A stretch of DNA of 64,000 nt from Prevotella aff. ruminicola Tc2-24 (GCF_900110895.1 NZ_FOIQ01000001.1:186001-250000); one strand, 5' to 3'; shown: positions 49,915-59,443, counted from the first letter of the stretch. The notes: generated from the letters alone by a model not told the origin. Made by a program: numbers and translations.

Positions 49915-50982
49915 TTATATGGCCGTCCTACGATAGAAGGCCACATTCTCCTTTGTCAGAATCTCGATAGGCATATAGTTGACCGGTGTGACAGCGCGCT
50001 TCATCACGATAGCCTCGAAGAGAGCGTTCACGCTGGCATATCCCTGTTGGTAGGCGTGCTGTGCGATGAGGAACGAAATGCTGCCTTGTCGAACACACTC
50101 CTCGTTCTTATGCACCATATCGTAGCCCATGATTTGGATATCCCGACGGTTGCTTCTCTGGAGGAATTCCCCGACGAGGTGTGCCTTTGAGTTGAAGGTG
50201 ATACAATGGTGAATCTGAGGATGAGCCTTGAAGAATTTCTCCAGGATGGTGTCGTATTCCTTGCGCTCCTCGTCAAGCGGCAAGTCTACTTCCGAGATCT
50301 TGATCTCAGGGAAGTGATCCACCATATAGTGACGGAAGCCTGTCTCCCGGTTAGCCTGCTGCTTGGATCCCACGTTTCCGTCGCGTGTCTGCTTGACGAT
50401 GGCGATCTCCTTTTCCTTGGAGGCGATGAGCATCAGCATCCGCGCTGCGAAATAGCCGCTGGCAAATGAGTCTTGTCCGAAGAAGGCCAAGGGCTTGAGG
50501 TCGGGCATATAGGAGTCGAGCAACACATAAGGAATCTTACGCTCCATGAGTTTCTGGGTGAAACGAGAGGTCTGTTCGAGCGTGGAGGGTACGATGATCA
50601 CCCCGTCGATCTTAGCCGTGAAGAGCTCACGGGCCATCTTCGTGAACGACTGGTGGTTGAAGCGCTCGTAATAGACGAACTTCAGTGAGATACCGAAATC
50701 ACGGCGGAAATCAGTACATGCCTGGGCCCCTTCCTCTATCTCGTCCCAATAAGCCTCCTGTTCGTGCTTGGGCAGTACGATATAGAAGTCGTAGGTCTTG
50801 TTGTAGGCGAGGGCAGAGGCATACATATTGGGACGGTAGTCCATCTCTGCCAAGGCCTTGTTGACCTTCTCGAGAGCCGACTTACTGACGTTGGGACGGT
50901 TGTGTAGCACACGGTCCACTGTTCCTGTTGAGACACCCGCTCTAGCGGCAATGTCCTTAATGGTTATATTCTCCTTTGGCAT
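49915..50982 (-). CDS. LacI-family transcriptional regulator
   Basis: This 355-residue regulator has the LacI helix-turn-helix (ITIKDIAARAGVSTGTVDRVLHNRPNVS, residues 5-33) followed by a periplasmic-binding-protein-like sensor domain. The sensor probably recognises a uronate or KDG. It heads the operon with uxaA, NhaC-type and hypothetical genes, and faces kdgK across 187 bp. LacI operators have a central CG; a matching AAACGTTT lies at 51057-51064 between the two promoters. Confidence 0.92.
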   Translation of the reverse strand: MPKENITIKDIAARAGVSTGTVDRVLHNRPNVSKSALEKVNKALAEMDYRPNMYASALAYNKTYDFYIVLPKHEQEAYWDEIEEGAQACTDFRRDFGISLKFVYYERFNHQSFTKMARELFTAKIDGVIIVPSTLEQTSRFTQKLMERKIPYVLLDSYMPDLKPLAFFGQDSFASGYFAARMLMLIASKEKEIAIVKQTRDGNVGSKQQANRETGFRHYMVDHFPEIKISEVDLPLDEERKEYDTILEKFFKAHPQIHHCITFNSKAHLVGEFLQRSNRRDIQIMGYDMVHKNEECVRQGSISFLIAQHAYQQGYASVNALFEAIVMKRAVTPVNYMPIEILTKENVAFYRRTAI

Positions 50983-51000
50983 ATTTCACCCTTTTTGGGG

Positions 51001-51008
51001 CAAAGGTA
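51001..51008 (-). promoter_or_regulatory. -7 box of the LacI-uxaA operon
   Basis: TACCTTTG on the minus strand, 18 bp before the regulator ATG; -33 not clear. Confidence 0.5.
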
Positions 51009-51054
51009 CAAAGAAAAACTGAGAATATGCACTACTTTTTTAAATAATCTGTCA

Positions 51055-51066
51055 GAAAACGTTTCC
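51055..51066. promoter_or_regulatory. Candidate LacI-type operator
   Basis: GAAAACGTTTCC has the palindromic core AAACGTTT with central CG, typical of LacI-family sites. It lies between the divergent promoters, 22 bp upstream of the kdgK -33 element. Confidence 0.6.
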
Positions 51067-51088
51067 GTAAGTATTTTCATACTAAACA

Positions 51089-51120
51089 TTTGGTAGTTTG
51101 GAAAAATGTCCTTACCTTTG
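51089..51120 (+). promoter_or_regulatory. Promoter of kdgK-eda
   Basis: TTTG (51089-51092), 20 bp, TACCTTTG (51113-51120); the ATG is 49 bp downstream. Confidence 0.75.
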
Positions 51121-51169
51121 TCCTCGCAAACGAAATTAACAAGTTAAATCTATCATTAAATCAAAAACA

Positions 51170-52192
51170 ATGGCTAAAATTGTAACATTGGGCGAGATTA
51201 TGCTTCGCCTGTCGCCCCAGGGCAATGACCGTTTCATTCAGAGTGAGTCTTTCCGGATTATTCCAGGTGGCGGTGAGGCAAACGTGGCAGTTTCTGTAGC
51301 CAATTACGGACATGATGCATATTATGTATCCAAGCTTCCCAAGCACGAGATCGGACAGATTGCTTTGAACGCTCTGCGTCGTTATGGGGTGAACACAGAA
51401 TATATTGCTCGTGGTGGTGACCGTATCGGGCTATACTATGCCGAGACAGGAGCCTCGATGCGTCCGTCTAAGGTGATCTATGACCGTGCCCATTCTGCCA
51501 TTGCAGAGGCTTCTCCTGCCGACTTTGATTTTGACAAGATAATGGAAGGTGCAGCGTGGTTCCATTGGAGTGGTATCACCCCAGCCATCTCCGACAAGGC
51601 CGCAGAGTTGACGAAGCTGGCCTGTGAGGCTGCTAAGCGCCATGGCGTTACGGTGTCTGTAGACCTGAACTTCCGCAAGAAGCTGTGGACCTCGGAGAAG
51701 GCTATCTCCGTCATGCGTCCGTTGATGAAGTATGTGGATGTATGTATCGGCAACGAGGAAGATGCAGAGCTCTGTCTCGGTTTCAAGCCCGATGCCGACG
51801 TGGAAGGCGGTCAGACTGATGCAGCAGGTTATGAGGGTATCTTCAAGCAGATGATGCAGGAGTTCGGCTTCAAGTATGTGGTGTCTACACTCCGCGAGAG
51901 CTACAGTGCCACCTATAATGGTTGGAAGGCTCTGATCTATGATGGTAAGGAGTTCTATCAGAGCAAGCGTTACGAGATCAATCCGATTATCGACCGTGTG
52001 GGTGGTGGTGATTCCTTCTCTGGTGGTCTTATCCACGGTCTGCTGACGAAGAAGACACAGGGCGAGGCTCTGGAGTTCGCTGTGGCAGCCTCAGCTCTGA
52101 AGCATACGATCAATGGTGACTTTAATCAGGTCAGCATTGACGAGGTAGAGGCGCTTGCCGGTGGTAGTGCTAATGGTCGAGTACAAAGATAA
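51170..52192 (+). CDS. kdgK: 2-keto-3-deoxygluconate kinase
   Basis: This 340-residue PfkB-family sugar kinase phosphorylates 2-keto-3-deoxygluconate with ATP to KDPG. PfkB motifs are [17 protein letters not shown] (N-terminal) and [17 protein letters not shown] (catalytic base Asp and anion hole). Other PfkB kinases look alike, but the adjacent eda makes KDG the likely substrate. The eda ATG is 16 bp downstream. It probably forms a two-gene unit under the promoter and operator just upstream. Confidence 0.9.
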   Translation: MAKIVTLGEIMLRLSPQGNDRFIQSESFRIIPGGGEANVAVSVANYGHDAYYVSKLPKHEIGQIALNALRRYGVNTEYIARGGDRIGLYYAETGASMRPSKVIYDRAHSAIAEASPADFDFDKIMEGAAWFHWSGITPAISDKAAELTKLACEAAKRHGVTVSVDLNFRKKLWTSEKAISVMRPLMKYVDVCIGNEEDAELCLGFKPDADVEGGQTDAAGYEGIFKQMMQEFGFKYVVSTLRESYSATYNGWKALIYDGKEFYQSKRYEINPIIDRVGGGDSFSGGLIHGLLTKKTQGEALEFAVAASALKHTINGDFNQVSIDEVEALAGGSANGRVQR

Positions 52193-52208
52193 AAAAGCGA
52201 GTCATATT

Positions 52209-52877
52209 ATGGCAAAGTTTGATAAGATAGCCGTCCTGAAGAAGATCGGTGACACGGGTATGGTTCCCGTATTCTATCATAAGGATCTGGAGACATGTAA
52301 GAATGTGGTCAAGGCCTGTTATGAGGGTGGTGTCCGCGCCTTTGAGTTTACCAACCGTGGCGACTTCGCCCAGGAGGTATTTGGTGAACTGGTGAAGTGG
52401 GCCGACAAAGAATGTCCTGAACTGGCCCTGGGTATCGGTTCGGTGGTCGATGCCCCGACCGCTGCTCTTTATCTACAGTTAGGCGCCTGCTTCGTCGTAG
52501 GTCCCCTGTTCAACCCCGACATTGCTCCCGTCTGCAATCGTCGTCTGGTACCTTACTGCCCGGGCTGCATGACAGTCAGCGAGATCGGTAAGGCACAGGA
52601 ACTGGGATGTGACCTGACAAAGGTGTTCCCTGGTGATGTCGTTGGTCCGAACATGGTGAAGGGGCTCAAGGCTCCGATGCCGTGGTCGAAGATCATGGTG
52701 ACCGGTGGTGTGTCGCCCGACGAGGAGAACCTGACTAAATGGTTCAAGGCCGGCGTGTTCTGTGTAGGCATGGGCTCAAAACTCTTCCCCTCAGACAAGG
52801 TGAAAGCCGGCGACTGGCAGTATGTCACCGACAAGTGTCGTGAGGCTCTTGGCTACGTAGCAAAGGCTCGTGCATAA
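52209..52877 (+). CDS. eda: KDPG/KHG aldolase
   Basis: This 222-residue aldolase splits 2-keto-3-deoxy-6-phosphogluconate into pyruvate and glyceraldehyde-3-phosphate. It is a small class I TIM barrel, and the Schiff-base Lys is in [12 protein letters not shown], next to [24 protein letters not shown] carries the general-base Glu. I chose ATG 52209 because it matches the family start; the longer frame overlaps kdgK. It is followed by a long hairpin. Confidence 0.92.
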   Translation: MAKFDKIAVLKKIGDTGMVPVFYHKDLETCKNVVKACYEGGVRAFEFTNRGDFAQEVFGELVKWADKECPELALGIGSVVDAPTAALYLQLGACFVVGPLFNPDIAPVCNRRLVPYCPGCMTVSEIGKAQELGCDLTKVFPGDVVGPNMVKGLKAPMPWSKIMVTGGVSPDEENLTKWFKAGVFCVGMGSKLFPSDKVKAGDWQYVTDKCREALGYVAKARA

Positions 52878-52884
52878 TCCATAT

Positions 52885-52930
52885 ACCCCTTCCGCCTGAC
52901 TGTCTGTCAACAGAAGTCGGTGGAAGGGGT
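52885..52930 (+). terminator. Long near-perfect hairpin after eda
   Basis: ACCCCTTCC (52885-52893) pairs with 52922-52930, and inner arms continue almost to a two-base loop at 52908-52909, with single bulges. It sits 10 bp before the ATG of the sensor kinase, so it may be a terminator, an attenuator or a translational block. Confidence 0.65.
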
Positions 52931-52940
52931 GTTTCTAACT

Positions 52941-55900
52941 ATGAGACTCTGGCTAATCGTTCTCTCAGTCATTCTCTTTTCAGCATGTTCTCGCACAGAC
53001 AGACGGGCGATAGACAGGCTGAATGATATCTCCTATGCTTATCACTATCGGGATGCCGACTCCACGGAGTCGTATGCCCGGCGCGCCTATCATGAAGCCG
53101 ATGGCTATCATGCCGGCAAGGCCGAAGCCATGAACAATCTGGCTTTCGTCCATATTGTCAGGATGCAGTATGACGAGGCGGAGCGACTGCTGACGGAGGT
53201 GCCAAAGATGACCGACAATCAGATTGAGATACTGATTGCCTATGTGCAGCAGATGCGTCTTTGTCAGCGTCGTTCCAGGAACCGTGAGTTCCATGAGTTC
53301 CGTGAGAGGGCCGACCATGCGGTGCGTCGTATCCATGAGGAGTGGGATCAGCTCTCTGAGCATGACCGTCAGCGGATGCTCTATGCCGAGACGGAGTTTG
53401 CTATTGTCAACTCGACGTACTACTATTATGTAGGACTGGAAGAACAGTCCATCGAGGCCTTGTATGCCATTAACCCCGATGAGGTACAGAAAGACACGGC
53501 TCAATACCTGAACTATCTCTATAATGTCGGTGCCGGCGGCATCATCACAGAAGGAACACAGAAGGAGATCAACCAACAGGAGTTCGATCATCTCATGCGT
53601 TGTCTTCTGTTGGCACGTAAGGGCAACTATCCCTATTTTGCCGCTAATGCCCTTGAGGCACTCTCTGAGCATCTGACCGATCCGCACGACCGGCAACAGC
53701 TGATAGCTGATAACCTGCCGGCGTCGAAGTTCATCAATCCAGAGAATGTTGCCGACGAGGACCTGCCGGGTGTCCTGGCGGAGAACGCGCTTTATATTTT
53801 CGAGACATACGGAGATGTATACCAGATTGCCGGCGCCTACCGAACGCTGGCCTCCTGTTACCGACAGACGGGTGATTATGAGTCGGCACTCAACAATCTT
53901 GAGCAGGCTCTTTCCGATACGATCATCAACCAGGCACCCGACCTGGTGGCGAGTATCCGTGAGCAGATGAGTGTGGCTTATGCCGCTATAGACGATAAAC
54001 AACAGAGCGACTACAACCGAAATCTCTACCTCGACCTGCAGGAGACCACCCGTCAGGACCGGCAGTTAGAAGCTCGAGCTAGTCTGTTGGAGAAGACCGT
54101 CACCCAGTTGAATATGATGCTGGTTGCCGTGGTGATCGCGATCGTCCTGTTGCTTTTCTTCCTCTGGCTGTTCAATCACATGAACAAAAGGCACAGTCAG
54201 GAGGACCAACCCGACGATCTCTTTGACCAGAAACAAGAAGAGTTGAACGCCCAACTGCTCCGGTTGGAGACCAGTGAGCGGCGTAACCTGGAGCAGCGGG
54301 CCAAGATCTCGCTGGTCAACAGTGTGACTCCCTTTATAGACCGTATTATCCATGAGTTAAAGGCACCCCATGGTGGGAATGTCGATTATATCCGTGAGCT
54401 GACCGATCAGATCGAGGATTATAACGATGTGCTCACTCACTGGATCCAGCTCAGGCAAGGTGAACTGAGTCTTAAGATCGAGAGCTTCCCCTTACAGACC
54501 CTCTTTGATATGATCAGTAAGAGTCGTACCGCCTTTCAGATGAAAGGTGTGGAGCTGATGGTAGAGCCGACAGACGCTGTGGTCAAGGCCGACAGGGTGC
54601 TGACGCTCTTCATGCTGAACACGTTGGCCGACAATGCCCGTAAGTTCACGGACAAGGGTGGTCAGATCCGCCTGTCTGCCGTTCTGGATCAGCAGTATGT
54701 GGAAATCTCCGTCGAGGATACCGGTGCAGGAATGAGCGAAGAACAGCTTAGTCATCTCTTCGACCATAAGATTGTGGAGGAGCATGGCTTCGGACTGCTC
54801 AACTGCAAGGGTATCATTGAGAAATATCGTAAGGTGAGCCAGCTCTTCTCTGTCTGTGCCATTGATGCGACCAGCACACTGGGCAAGGGCAGTCGCCTGT
54901 TCTTCCGTCTGCCGAAAGGTGTCATGCGTTCTGTCGGCTATTGGTTGCTGTTTGTTGGTCTTTGGGTATCTGGAGTTACCCGGGCGCAGGCGTCAGACAT
55001 CTTTGCGATGGACGAGACAATGACACGGGCCAGTGCCTATGCCGATTCCGCCTATTTTTCCAATATCAACGGCACCTATGAACGGACCTTGTTTTTTGCC
55101 GACTTGTGCCGCTACTATCTGAATAAGCATTATCGTCAGCTGGAGCCCCATGGCCGCTATCTGATGCGAGAGATGGGGAACCTGTCGATGCTCGCACCGG
55201 AGATCAAGTGGTTCCACGACAGTCTGGACATCAACTACAATATCATTCTGGATATCCGTAATGAGAGTGCCGTGGCGGCGCTCGCCCTGCATCAGTGGCA
55301 GCTCTATGCCTATAACAACCGTATCTACACGCAGCTGTTCAAGGAGATGTCGGCAGATAACACGCTCGGTGACTATTGCCGTACCATGCAGCAGTCGCAG
55401 ACGAACAAGACCATCGCCATCATCCTGCTTATTCTGATGCTAGTGTCTATCGTGCCTGCCTATTACCTGTTGTACTACCGTCATCGTCTCTACGACCGTT
55501 TCCTGAAAGAGCAGCAACGCCAGACGGACCTGGAACTGCTGGGCGATGAGCTCCGGAAGGCGGAGCAGGAGGATAACAACCTGCATGTCTCCAACGCGGT
55601 GTTGGACAACTGTCTCTCGACTCTGAAGCATGAGACGATGTATTATCCCAGTAGGATCCAGCAATTACTGGAGGTAGGCGATAACGACTCTCTGTGCGAG
55701 GTGACCGACTATTACCGTGAGTTGTATGGCGTACTCAGTCTGCAGGCCACCCGACAGGTAGAACGTACCAAGCTCCATCTGAAGCCCATCGTCCTCGCTC
55801 CTGCGGACGACGGTCGTGAGGAGGTGAGGATCCTCGGGGATGAGACCCTGATACGTTATCTCTTTGATATCCTCAGGAAACAGTCGGGACAGAAGAAGCT

Positions 55901-56159
55901 CGACATGTCGTTCCGCCAGAAGGAGAAGGCCTATATCGATGTGCTGATCCCGATGCCGGCCCTGGAGATGACAGAGGAACAGGTATCCCTGCTGTTCACC
56001 CCTTCCAAGGAGCATATCCCTTATCTGCTATGTCGGCAGATTGTTAGAGACCACGGTGAGGCAACTAACCGTCGTGGTTGTGGTATCTATGCCACCATAA
56101 TCAATGGAACAACAAATATGATAATAACATTACCAAGCGTATGGAAAACTTCAAAGTAA
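52941..56159 (+). CDS. Lipoprotein-type TPR double histidine kinase (DUF5112/DUF5113-like)
   Basis: This 1072-residue protein seems to be two sensor kinases in one chain. The first has a lipobox-like signal (LFSAC), TPR-like helices (about 25-375), one transmembrane helix (about 388-412) and a kinase core with IIHELKAP, NTLADNARKF, DTGAGM and GFGLLNCKG. A second hydrophobic/signal-like segment (about 660-685) follows, then a periplasmic region, a transmembrane helix (about 820-845) and a second kinase-like half. This half has LKHETMYYPSRI and a degenerate ATPase with no clear N-box Asn. The response regulator gene overlaps it by 19 bp. Such architectures occur in Bacteroidales; the signal is unknown. 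Confidence 0.8.
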   Translation: MRLWLIVLSVILFSACSRTDRRAIDRLNDISYAYHYRDADSTESYARRAYHEADGYHAGKAEAMNNLAFVHIVRMQYDEAERLLTEVPKMTDNQIEILIAYVQQMRLCQRRSRNREFHEFRERADHAVRRIHEEWDQLSEHDRQRMLYAETEFAIVNSTYYYYVGLEEQSIEALYAINPDEVQKDTAQYLNYLYNVGAGGIITEGTQKEINQQEFDHLMRCLLLARKGNYPYFAANALEALSEHLTDPHDRQQLIADNLPASKFINPENVADEDLPGVLAENALYIFETYGDVYQIAGAYRTLASCYRQTGDYESALNNLEQALSDTIINQAPDLVASIREQMSVAYAAIDDKQQSDYNRNLYLDLQETTRQDRQLEARASLLEKTVTQLNMMLVAVVIAIVLLLFFLWLFNHMNKRHSQEDQPDDLFDQKQEELNAQLLRLETSERRNLEQRAKISLVNSVTPFIDRIIHELKAPHGGNVDYIRELTDQIEDYNDVLTHWIQLRQGELSLKIESFPLQTLFDMISKSRTAFQMKGVELMVEPTDAVVKADRVLTLFMLNTLADNARKFTDKGGQIRLSAVLDQQYVEISVEDTGAGMSEEQLSHLFDHKIVEEHGFGLLNCKGIIEKYRKVSQLFSVCAIDATSTLGKGSRLFFRLPKGVMRSVGYWLLFVGLWVSGVTRAQASDIFAMDETMTRASAYADSAYFSNINGTYERTLFFADLCRYYLNKHYRQLEPHGRYLMREMGNLSMLAPEIKWFHDSLDINYNIILDIRNESAVAALALHQWQLYAYNNRIYTQLFKEMSADNTLGDYCRTMQQSQTNKTIAIILLILMLVSIVPAYYLLYYRHRLYDRFLKEQQRQTDLELLGDELRKAEQEDNNLHVSNAVLDNCLSTLKHETMYYPSRIQQLLEVGDNDSLCEVTDYYRELYGVLSLQATRQVERTKLHLKPIVLAPADDGREEVRILGDETLIRYLFDILRKQSGQKKLDMSFRQKEKAYIDVLIPMPALEMTEEQVSLLFTPSKEHIPYLLCRQIVRDHGEATNRRGCGIYATIINGTTNMIITLPSVWKTSK

Positions 56160-56860
56160 TAATCGTTGAGGACGTGCCTCTTGAACTCAAGGGAACGTTA
56201 GGCATCATTCGTAATGATATCCCTGAGGCAGAGGTCATCGGAACGGCAGAGAACGAACAAGCATATTGGCGACTAATCAAACAGCAGAAACCCGACCTCC
56301 TGCTTCTAGATCTGGGTCTGGGTGGTTCGACAACCATCGGTGTGGAGATCTGTCGGCATACCAAGGAGTTGCATCCCGATGTCAAAGTGCTGATCTTCAC
56401 TGGTGAGATCCTCAATGAGAAGTTGTGGGTCGACGTGCTTGATGCCGGTGCCGACGGTGTGATCCTGAAGACAGGAGAGCTGCTCACCCGCCGCGATGTG
56501 AACGCCGTGATGGACGGTAAGCAACTGGTGTTCAACGAGCCGATCCTCGAGAAGATCGTGGAGCGCTTCAAGGCTGCCGTCAGTGGACAACTCGTGAAAC
56601 AGGAGGCTCTCGTCAATTATGAGATCGACGAGTATGACGAACGCTTCCTGCGCCATCTCGCCCTTGGCTACACCAAGGAGCAGATCACCAACCTGCGTGG
56701 CATGCCTTTTGGAGTGAAGAGTCTTGAGAAACGTCAGAACGAACTGATCCAGAAGCTCTTCCCAGAGGGCAGTAGTGGCATCAATGCGACGCGTCTGGTC
56801 GTACGTGCCCTTGAGTTACGTATCCTTGACATCGATAACCTGGAGCCTGATGAAGAGTAG
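56141..56860 (+). CDS. Response regulator of the TPR kinase
   Basis: This 239-residue protein has a receiver domain (VIIVEDVPLELKG, phospho-acceptor Asp in LLLLDLGLGG) and a C-terminal helical region with LALGYTKEQITNLRGM, which has the spacing of a LuxR-like helix-turn-helix. It starts within the kinase gene and its stop overlaps the next gene, so the three are coupled. Targets are unknown. Confidence 0.82.
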   Translation: MENFKVIIVEDVPLELKGTLGIIRNDIPEAEVIGTAENEQAYWRLIKQQKPDLLLLDLGLGGSTTIGVEICRHTKELHPDVKVLIFTGEILNEKLWVDVLDAGADGVILKTGELLTRRDVNAVMDGKQLVFNEPILEKIVERFKAAVSGQLVKQEALVNYEIDEYDERFLRHLALGYTKEQITNLRGMPFGVKSLEKRQNELIQKLFPEGSSGINATRLVVRALELRILDIDNLEPDEE

Positions 56861-57464
56861 GTACGAGCGATATATGTCTTTCCTGACCAAGGAGGGGGTA
56901 GGGGTGATCGCCTCTGTGCTGTTGTGTGCCGAGGCCCTACTGATCATTCTCTCGTGGATCCTCTCCACGACCATGACAGAGGGGATACGCTCCCTCCTGT
57001 CATCGGAAGGCATACGCTGGTTCTTCGGCTCTTTCACCAGTGTCATCGCATCACCGATGCTCGTATGGCTGTTGCTGGCGCTGATAGCCATCGGCAGTCT
57101 GCAGAAGAGTGGTCTGACGACTTGGCAGCGTAACTACCGCGACCGTCTGGCCCTCAGGGTGGCCACCGTCTCCCTTCTGATCTACCTGGGCTTGATTGCG
57201 TTATTGACATTCCCGCCTCATGCCATCCTCCTCTCGGCAACGGGTAATCTCTTCCCGTCGGCCTTCAGTCGCAGTCTTGTCCCCATCATTGCTTTCGGTA
57301 TCTGCGTGTTTTCCATCACCTACGGGGTGGTGTCTGGACGCCTGAAATCCCTCTCATCCATCATCCATGCCATGTCTTTCGGTATCGAGAGGGGAGCCGT
57401 CCTGTTTGTCCTTTACATTCTTCTCATACAGTTCTATGAGTCCTTACGTTTTGTCTTCGGATAA
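56850..57464 (+). CDS. Membrane protein of the kinase operon
   Basis: I do not recognise this 204-residue protein. It has about five hydrophobic segments (near 20-42, 62-84, 105-128, 145-165 and 180-200) with short loops. The start at 56850 (MKSRYERYMSF) overlaps the response-regulator stop by 11 bp. It may serve as an output or sensory partner of the TPR kinase system. The longer frame from 56775 lies within the regulator and is not used. Confidence 0.68.
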   Translation: MKSRYERYMSFLTKEGVGVIASVLLCAEALLIILSWILSTTMTEGIRSLLSSEGIRWFFGSFTSVIASPMLVWLLLALIAIGSLQKSGLTTWQRNYRDRLALRVATVSLLIYLGLIALLTFPPHAILLSATGNLFPSAFSRSLVPIIAFGICVFSITYGVVSGRLKSLSSIIHAMSFGIERGAVLFVLYILLIQFYESLRFVFG

Positions 57465-57481
57465 AACATCATTTTTAGGTA

Positions 57482-57512
57482 TTGTAGCATTTCTTATTTC
57501 TACTTACCTTTG
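57482..57512 (+). promoter_or_regulatory. Promoter of the small-RNA candidate
   Basis: TTG (57482-57484) lies 20 bp before TACCTTTG (57505-57512). The nearest downstream gene is on the opposite strand. Confidence 0.55.
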
Positions 57513-57518
57513 CACGCA

Positions 57519-57600
57519 GAAAACTCTCTCAACATGAGTTCATAAAGTATTTGTTTAGTTTTAGTTAAGGGACTTACCGTGAGGCAGGTCCCTTTTGTCT
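57519..57600 (+). ncRNA. Candidate small RNA of about 80 nt
   Basis: A promoter at 57482-57512 is followed, with no start codon for a credible protein, by a hairpin (AAGGGAC at 57567-57573 with GTCCCTT at 57588-57594) and a T-rich run TTTTGTCTT. No plus-strand gene follows, so the unit would make only a short RNA. This is inferred from promoter plus terminator and not matched to any known family. Confidence 0.45.
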
Positions 57601-57607
57601 TAGTCAT

Positions 57608-57771
57608 AACAGACATCTGTTATATTGTTGGAGATAGGCTTTTCCAGATAAAGAAACGTCAAGTCAAAAAGTAAAACAGGTTGTTTTACTGTCGTGGAGA
57701 TGCCTTGTATGATTCATAAAGACGGTCTCTAACACACCAAAACAACTTGTTTTACTTTTACGGAAGCCTAT
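57608..57771. repeat. Inverted-repeat element downstream of susD
   Basis: AACAGACATCTGTT (57608-57621) is a palindrome. AGTAAAACA (57670-57678) and TGTTTTACT (57682-57690) form a second. The segment 57666-57687 is also complementary to 57740-57761 at all but two positions, and ATAGGCTT (57634-57641) is complementary to 57764-57771. The whole could fold as one large hairpin at the 3' end of the susCD transcript, or be a non-autonomous repeat. AGATAGGCTTT also occurs near 18350. Confidence 0.55.
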
Positions 57772-57791
57772 GGCATTTCCATAAGAAATAT

Positions 57792-59396
57792 TTAATAACC
57801 GGGATTCTGAGGAGAAATACCAAGACTCTCACCGCTCTTACCAACAGGAATGGGGAAGCGGTAGTACTTACCCTGACGGTTTTCATACTTCGCATGAAGA
57901 TGCTTATAGGTCTTTGCAAAGAATTCGTTGACCACCTGACCATTTCTGCCAATATTACCAGCGATAGCATAGCTGTCATCAAAGTACTCATTGTTCTTTA
58001 CACTTTCAAGATCCTTGATGACTTCCTTCCAACGAGCAAGGTTGAACCACTCCTTCTGTTCGTAAACGAACTCCAGTCCCCACTCGCGCTTCACATCATC
58101 GAAAGTAACTGAAGAGAGATTATGAGCATTGTCACCATAAGCACGCTGACGAATCAGGTTAATGGGCTCTTTGGCCTCATCTGCTCTGCCGAGAAGAACC
58201 AAAGCCTCAGCCTTGTTAAGCAGTACCTCTGCATAACGCAACTCAACACGATCGAGATCGTTCAGCTTGTAGCACTCGTTAGGTCCTTCTGAACCATGGT
58301 CTACAAACTTTCCATAACGCGGAAGTGTTCGAGGTGCTCGGAACAGTACAAGAGAATCACCGAGAGAATCATAGAGCGAATCGATATAGCTGACGTTACG
58401 ACGTGTATCTGCCTTGTCCCATGCGGCAAGGAAGCTATCCTGTGCGGGAGAGAGGTGATTCTCCTGATCCACATTGAATCCAAATGTCCATGAGCAGTGA
58501 ACCTGATGGTTACCTGTACCGACGGCATCTCCATCGTGTACAAAGGTCAGAATCTTCTCGTCTTTGGCAGCCTCATTGTCCTTACCCCAAATGCTGGCAA
58601 AACTACTATTCAGGCTATATCCAGTAACTTTGTTAGCATACTCTATGGCCTTCTCCAGACGACTTGAAGTATATGAAGGAGTTGGATCCTTGGTCTGATC
58701 CTTAATAGCATTCACCTGATCGTAGGTGAGCGGGTTGCTGCCCCAATCAAGATACACCCTAGACAACAGACCGTATGCAGCTGCTTTGGTAGGAACAGAG
58801 GGGAGATTTCCTGTTTCTGGCAGACCTTCTGCTGCTTCCTCAAGGTCTTTTACAATCTGGGTATAAATATCGTCAATGCTGGCACGTGTCTTTGTGTCGC
58901 CATCCGTTGAGGTGTAGAGAGGTACTTCACCCCACAGCCTCACAAGCACATGATAACCTAGAGCGCGAGCCAGTTTGGCACGTGCAATGGCCACCTTCTT
59001 AGTCTGCTCACTAACATTTGCTGCTGTAATCTTCTCAATAGCCTCATTGGCATTGGAGATGGCAGAGTTTTTATTGTACCATCTGTTCACGAAATAGACA
59101 TTGGTAGGAGTCAATTCATGACGGCTGATAAGTGGACCGTCAGCACTCTCTGGTCCTTCAAAAGAGTGAGTCTTTGAGGTAAAGGTCTCTACAATGAAAG
59201 AGAGTCCGAAGGCTTTATGATAATACTCAAACAGAGCATTGTCGGCTAATGCCAGAGCTTGCTCGTCAGTTAGTGTCTCGGCATCCGTCTGGATGGTATT
59301 CAAATCATCATTGTTGTCACTACTGCATGATGTTGTCACTCCTGAAACTGTCAATGCCCATAAGGCACCCACAAAAATCTTGTTAATCTTTCTCAT
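57792..59396 (-). CDS. SusD/RagB-family outer-membrane lipoprotein
   Basis: This 534-residue surface lipoprotein has a signal peptide with lipobox TTSCS, followed by the SusD alpha-helical fold built on TPR-like helices. It ends in SPQNPGY, a typical SusD C-terminus, with YRFPIPVGKS just before. SusD proteins cap the SusC channel and bind a glycan. It lies 47 bp after the SusC gene on the same strand. I chose ATG 59396 (MRKINKIF), where the signal peptide begins. The glycan cannot be read from sequence. Confidence 0.93.
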   Translation of the reverse strand: MRKINKIFVGALWALTVSGVTTSCSSDNNDDLNTIQTDAETLTDEQALALADNALFEYYHKAFGLSFIVETFTSKTHSFEGPESADGPLISRHELTPTNVYFVNRWYNKNSAISNANEAIEKITAANVSEQTKKVAIARAKLARALGYHVLVRLWGEVPLYTSTDGDTKTRASIDDIYTQIVKDLEEAAEGLPETGNLPSVPTKAAAYGLLSRVYLDWGSNPLTYDQVNAIKDQTKDPTPSYTSSRLEKAIEYANKVTGYSLNSSFASIWGKDNEAAKDEKILTFVHDGDAVGTGNHQVHCSWTFGFNVDQENHLSPAQDSFLAAWDKADTRRNVSYIDSLYDSLGDSLVLFRAPRTLPRYGKFVDHGSEGPNECYKLNDLDRVELRYAEVLLNKAEALVLLGRADEAKEPINLIRQRAYGDNAHNLSSVTFDDVKREWGLEFVYEQKEWFNLARWKEVIKDLESVKNNEYFDDSYAIAGNIGRNGQVVNEFFAKTYKHLHAKYENRQGKYYRFPIPVGKSGESLGISPQNPGY

Positions 59397-59443
59397 AATC
59401 TTCTCTTTTTTTATTAATACTATTAATATCATAATAATGATTG

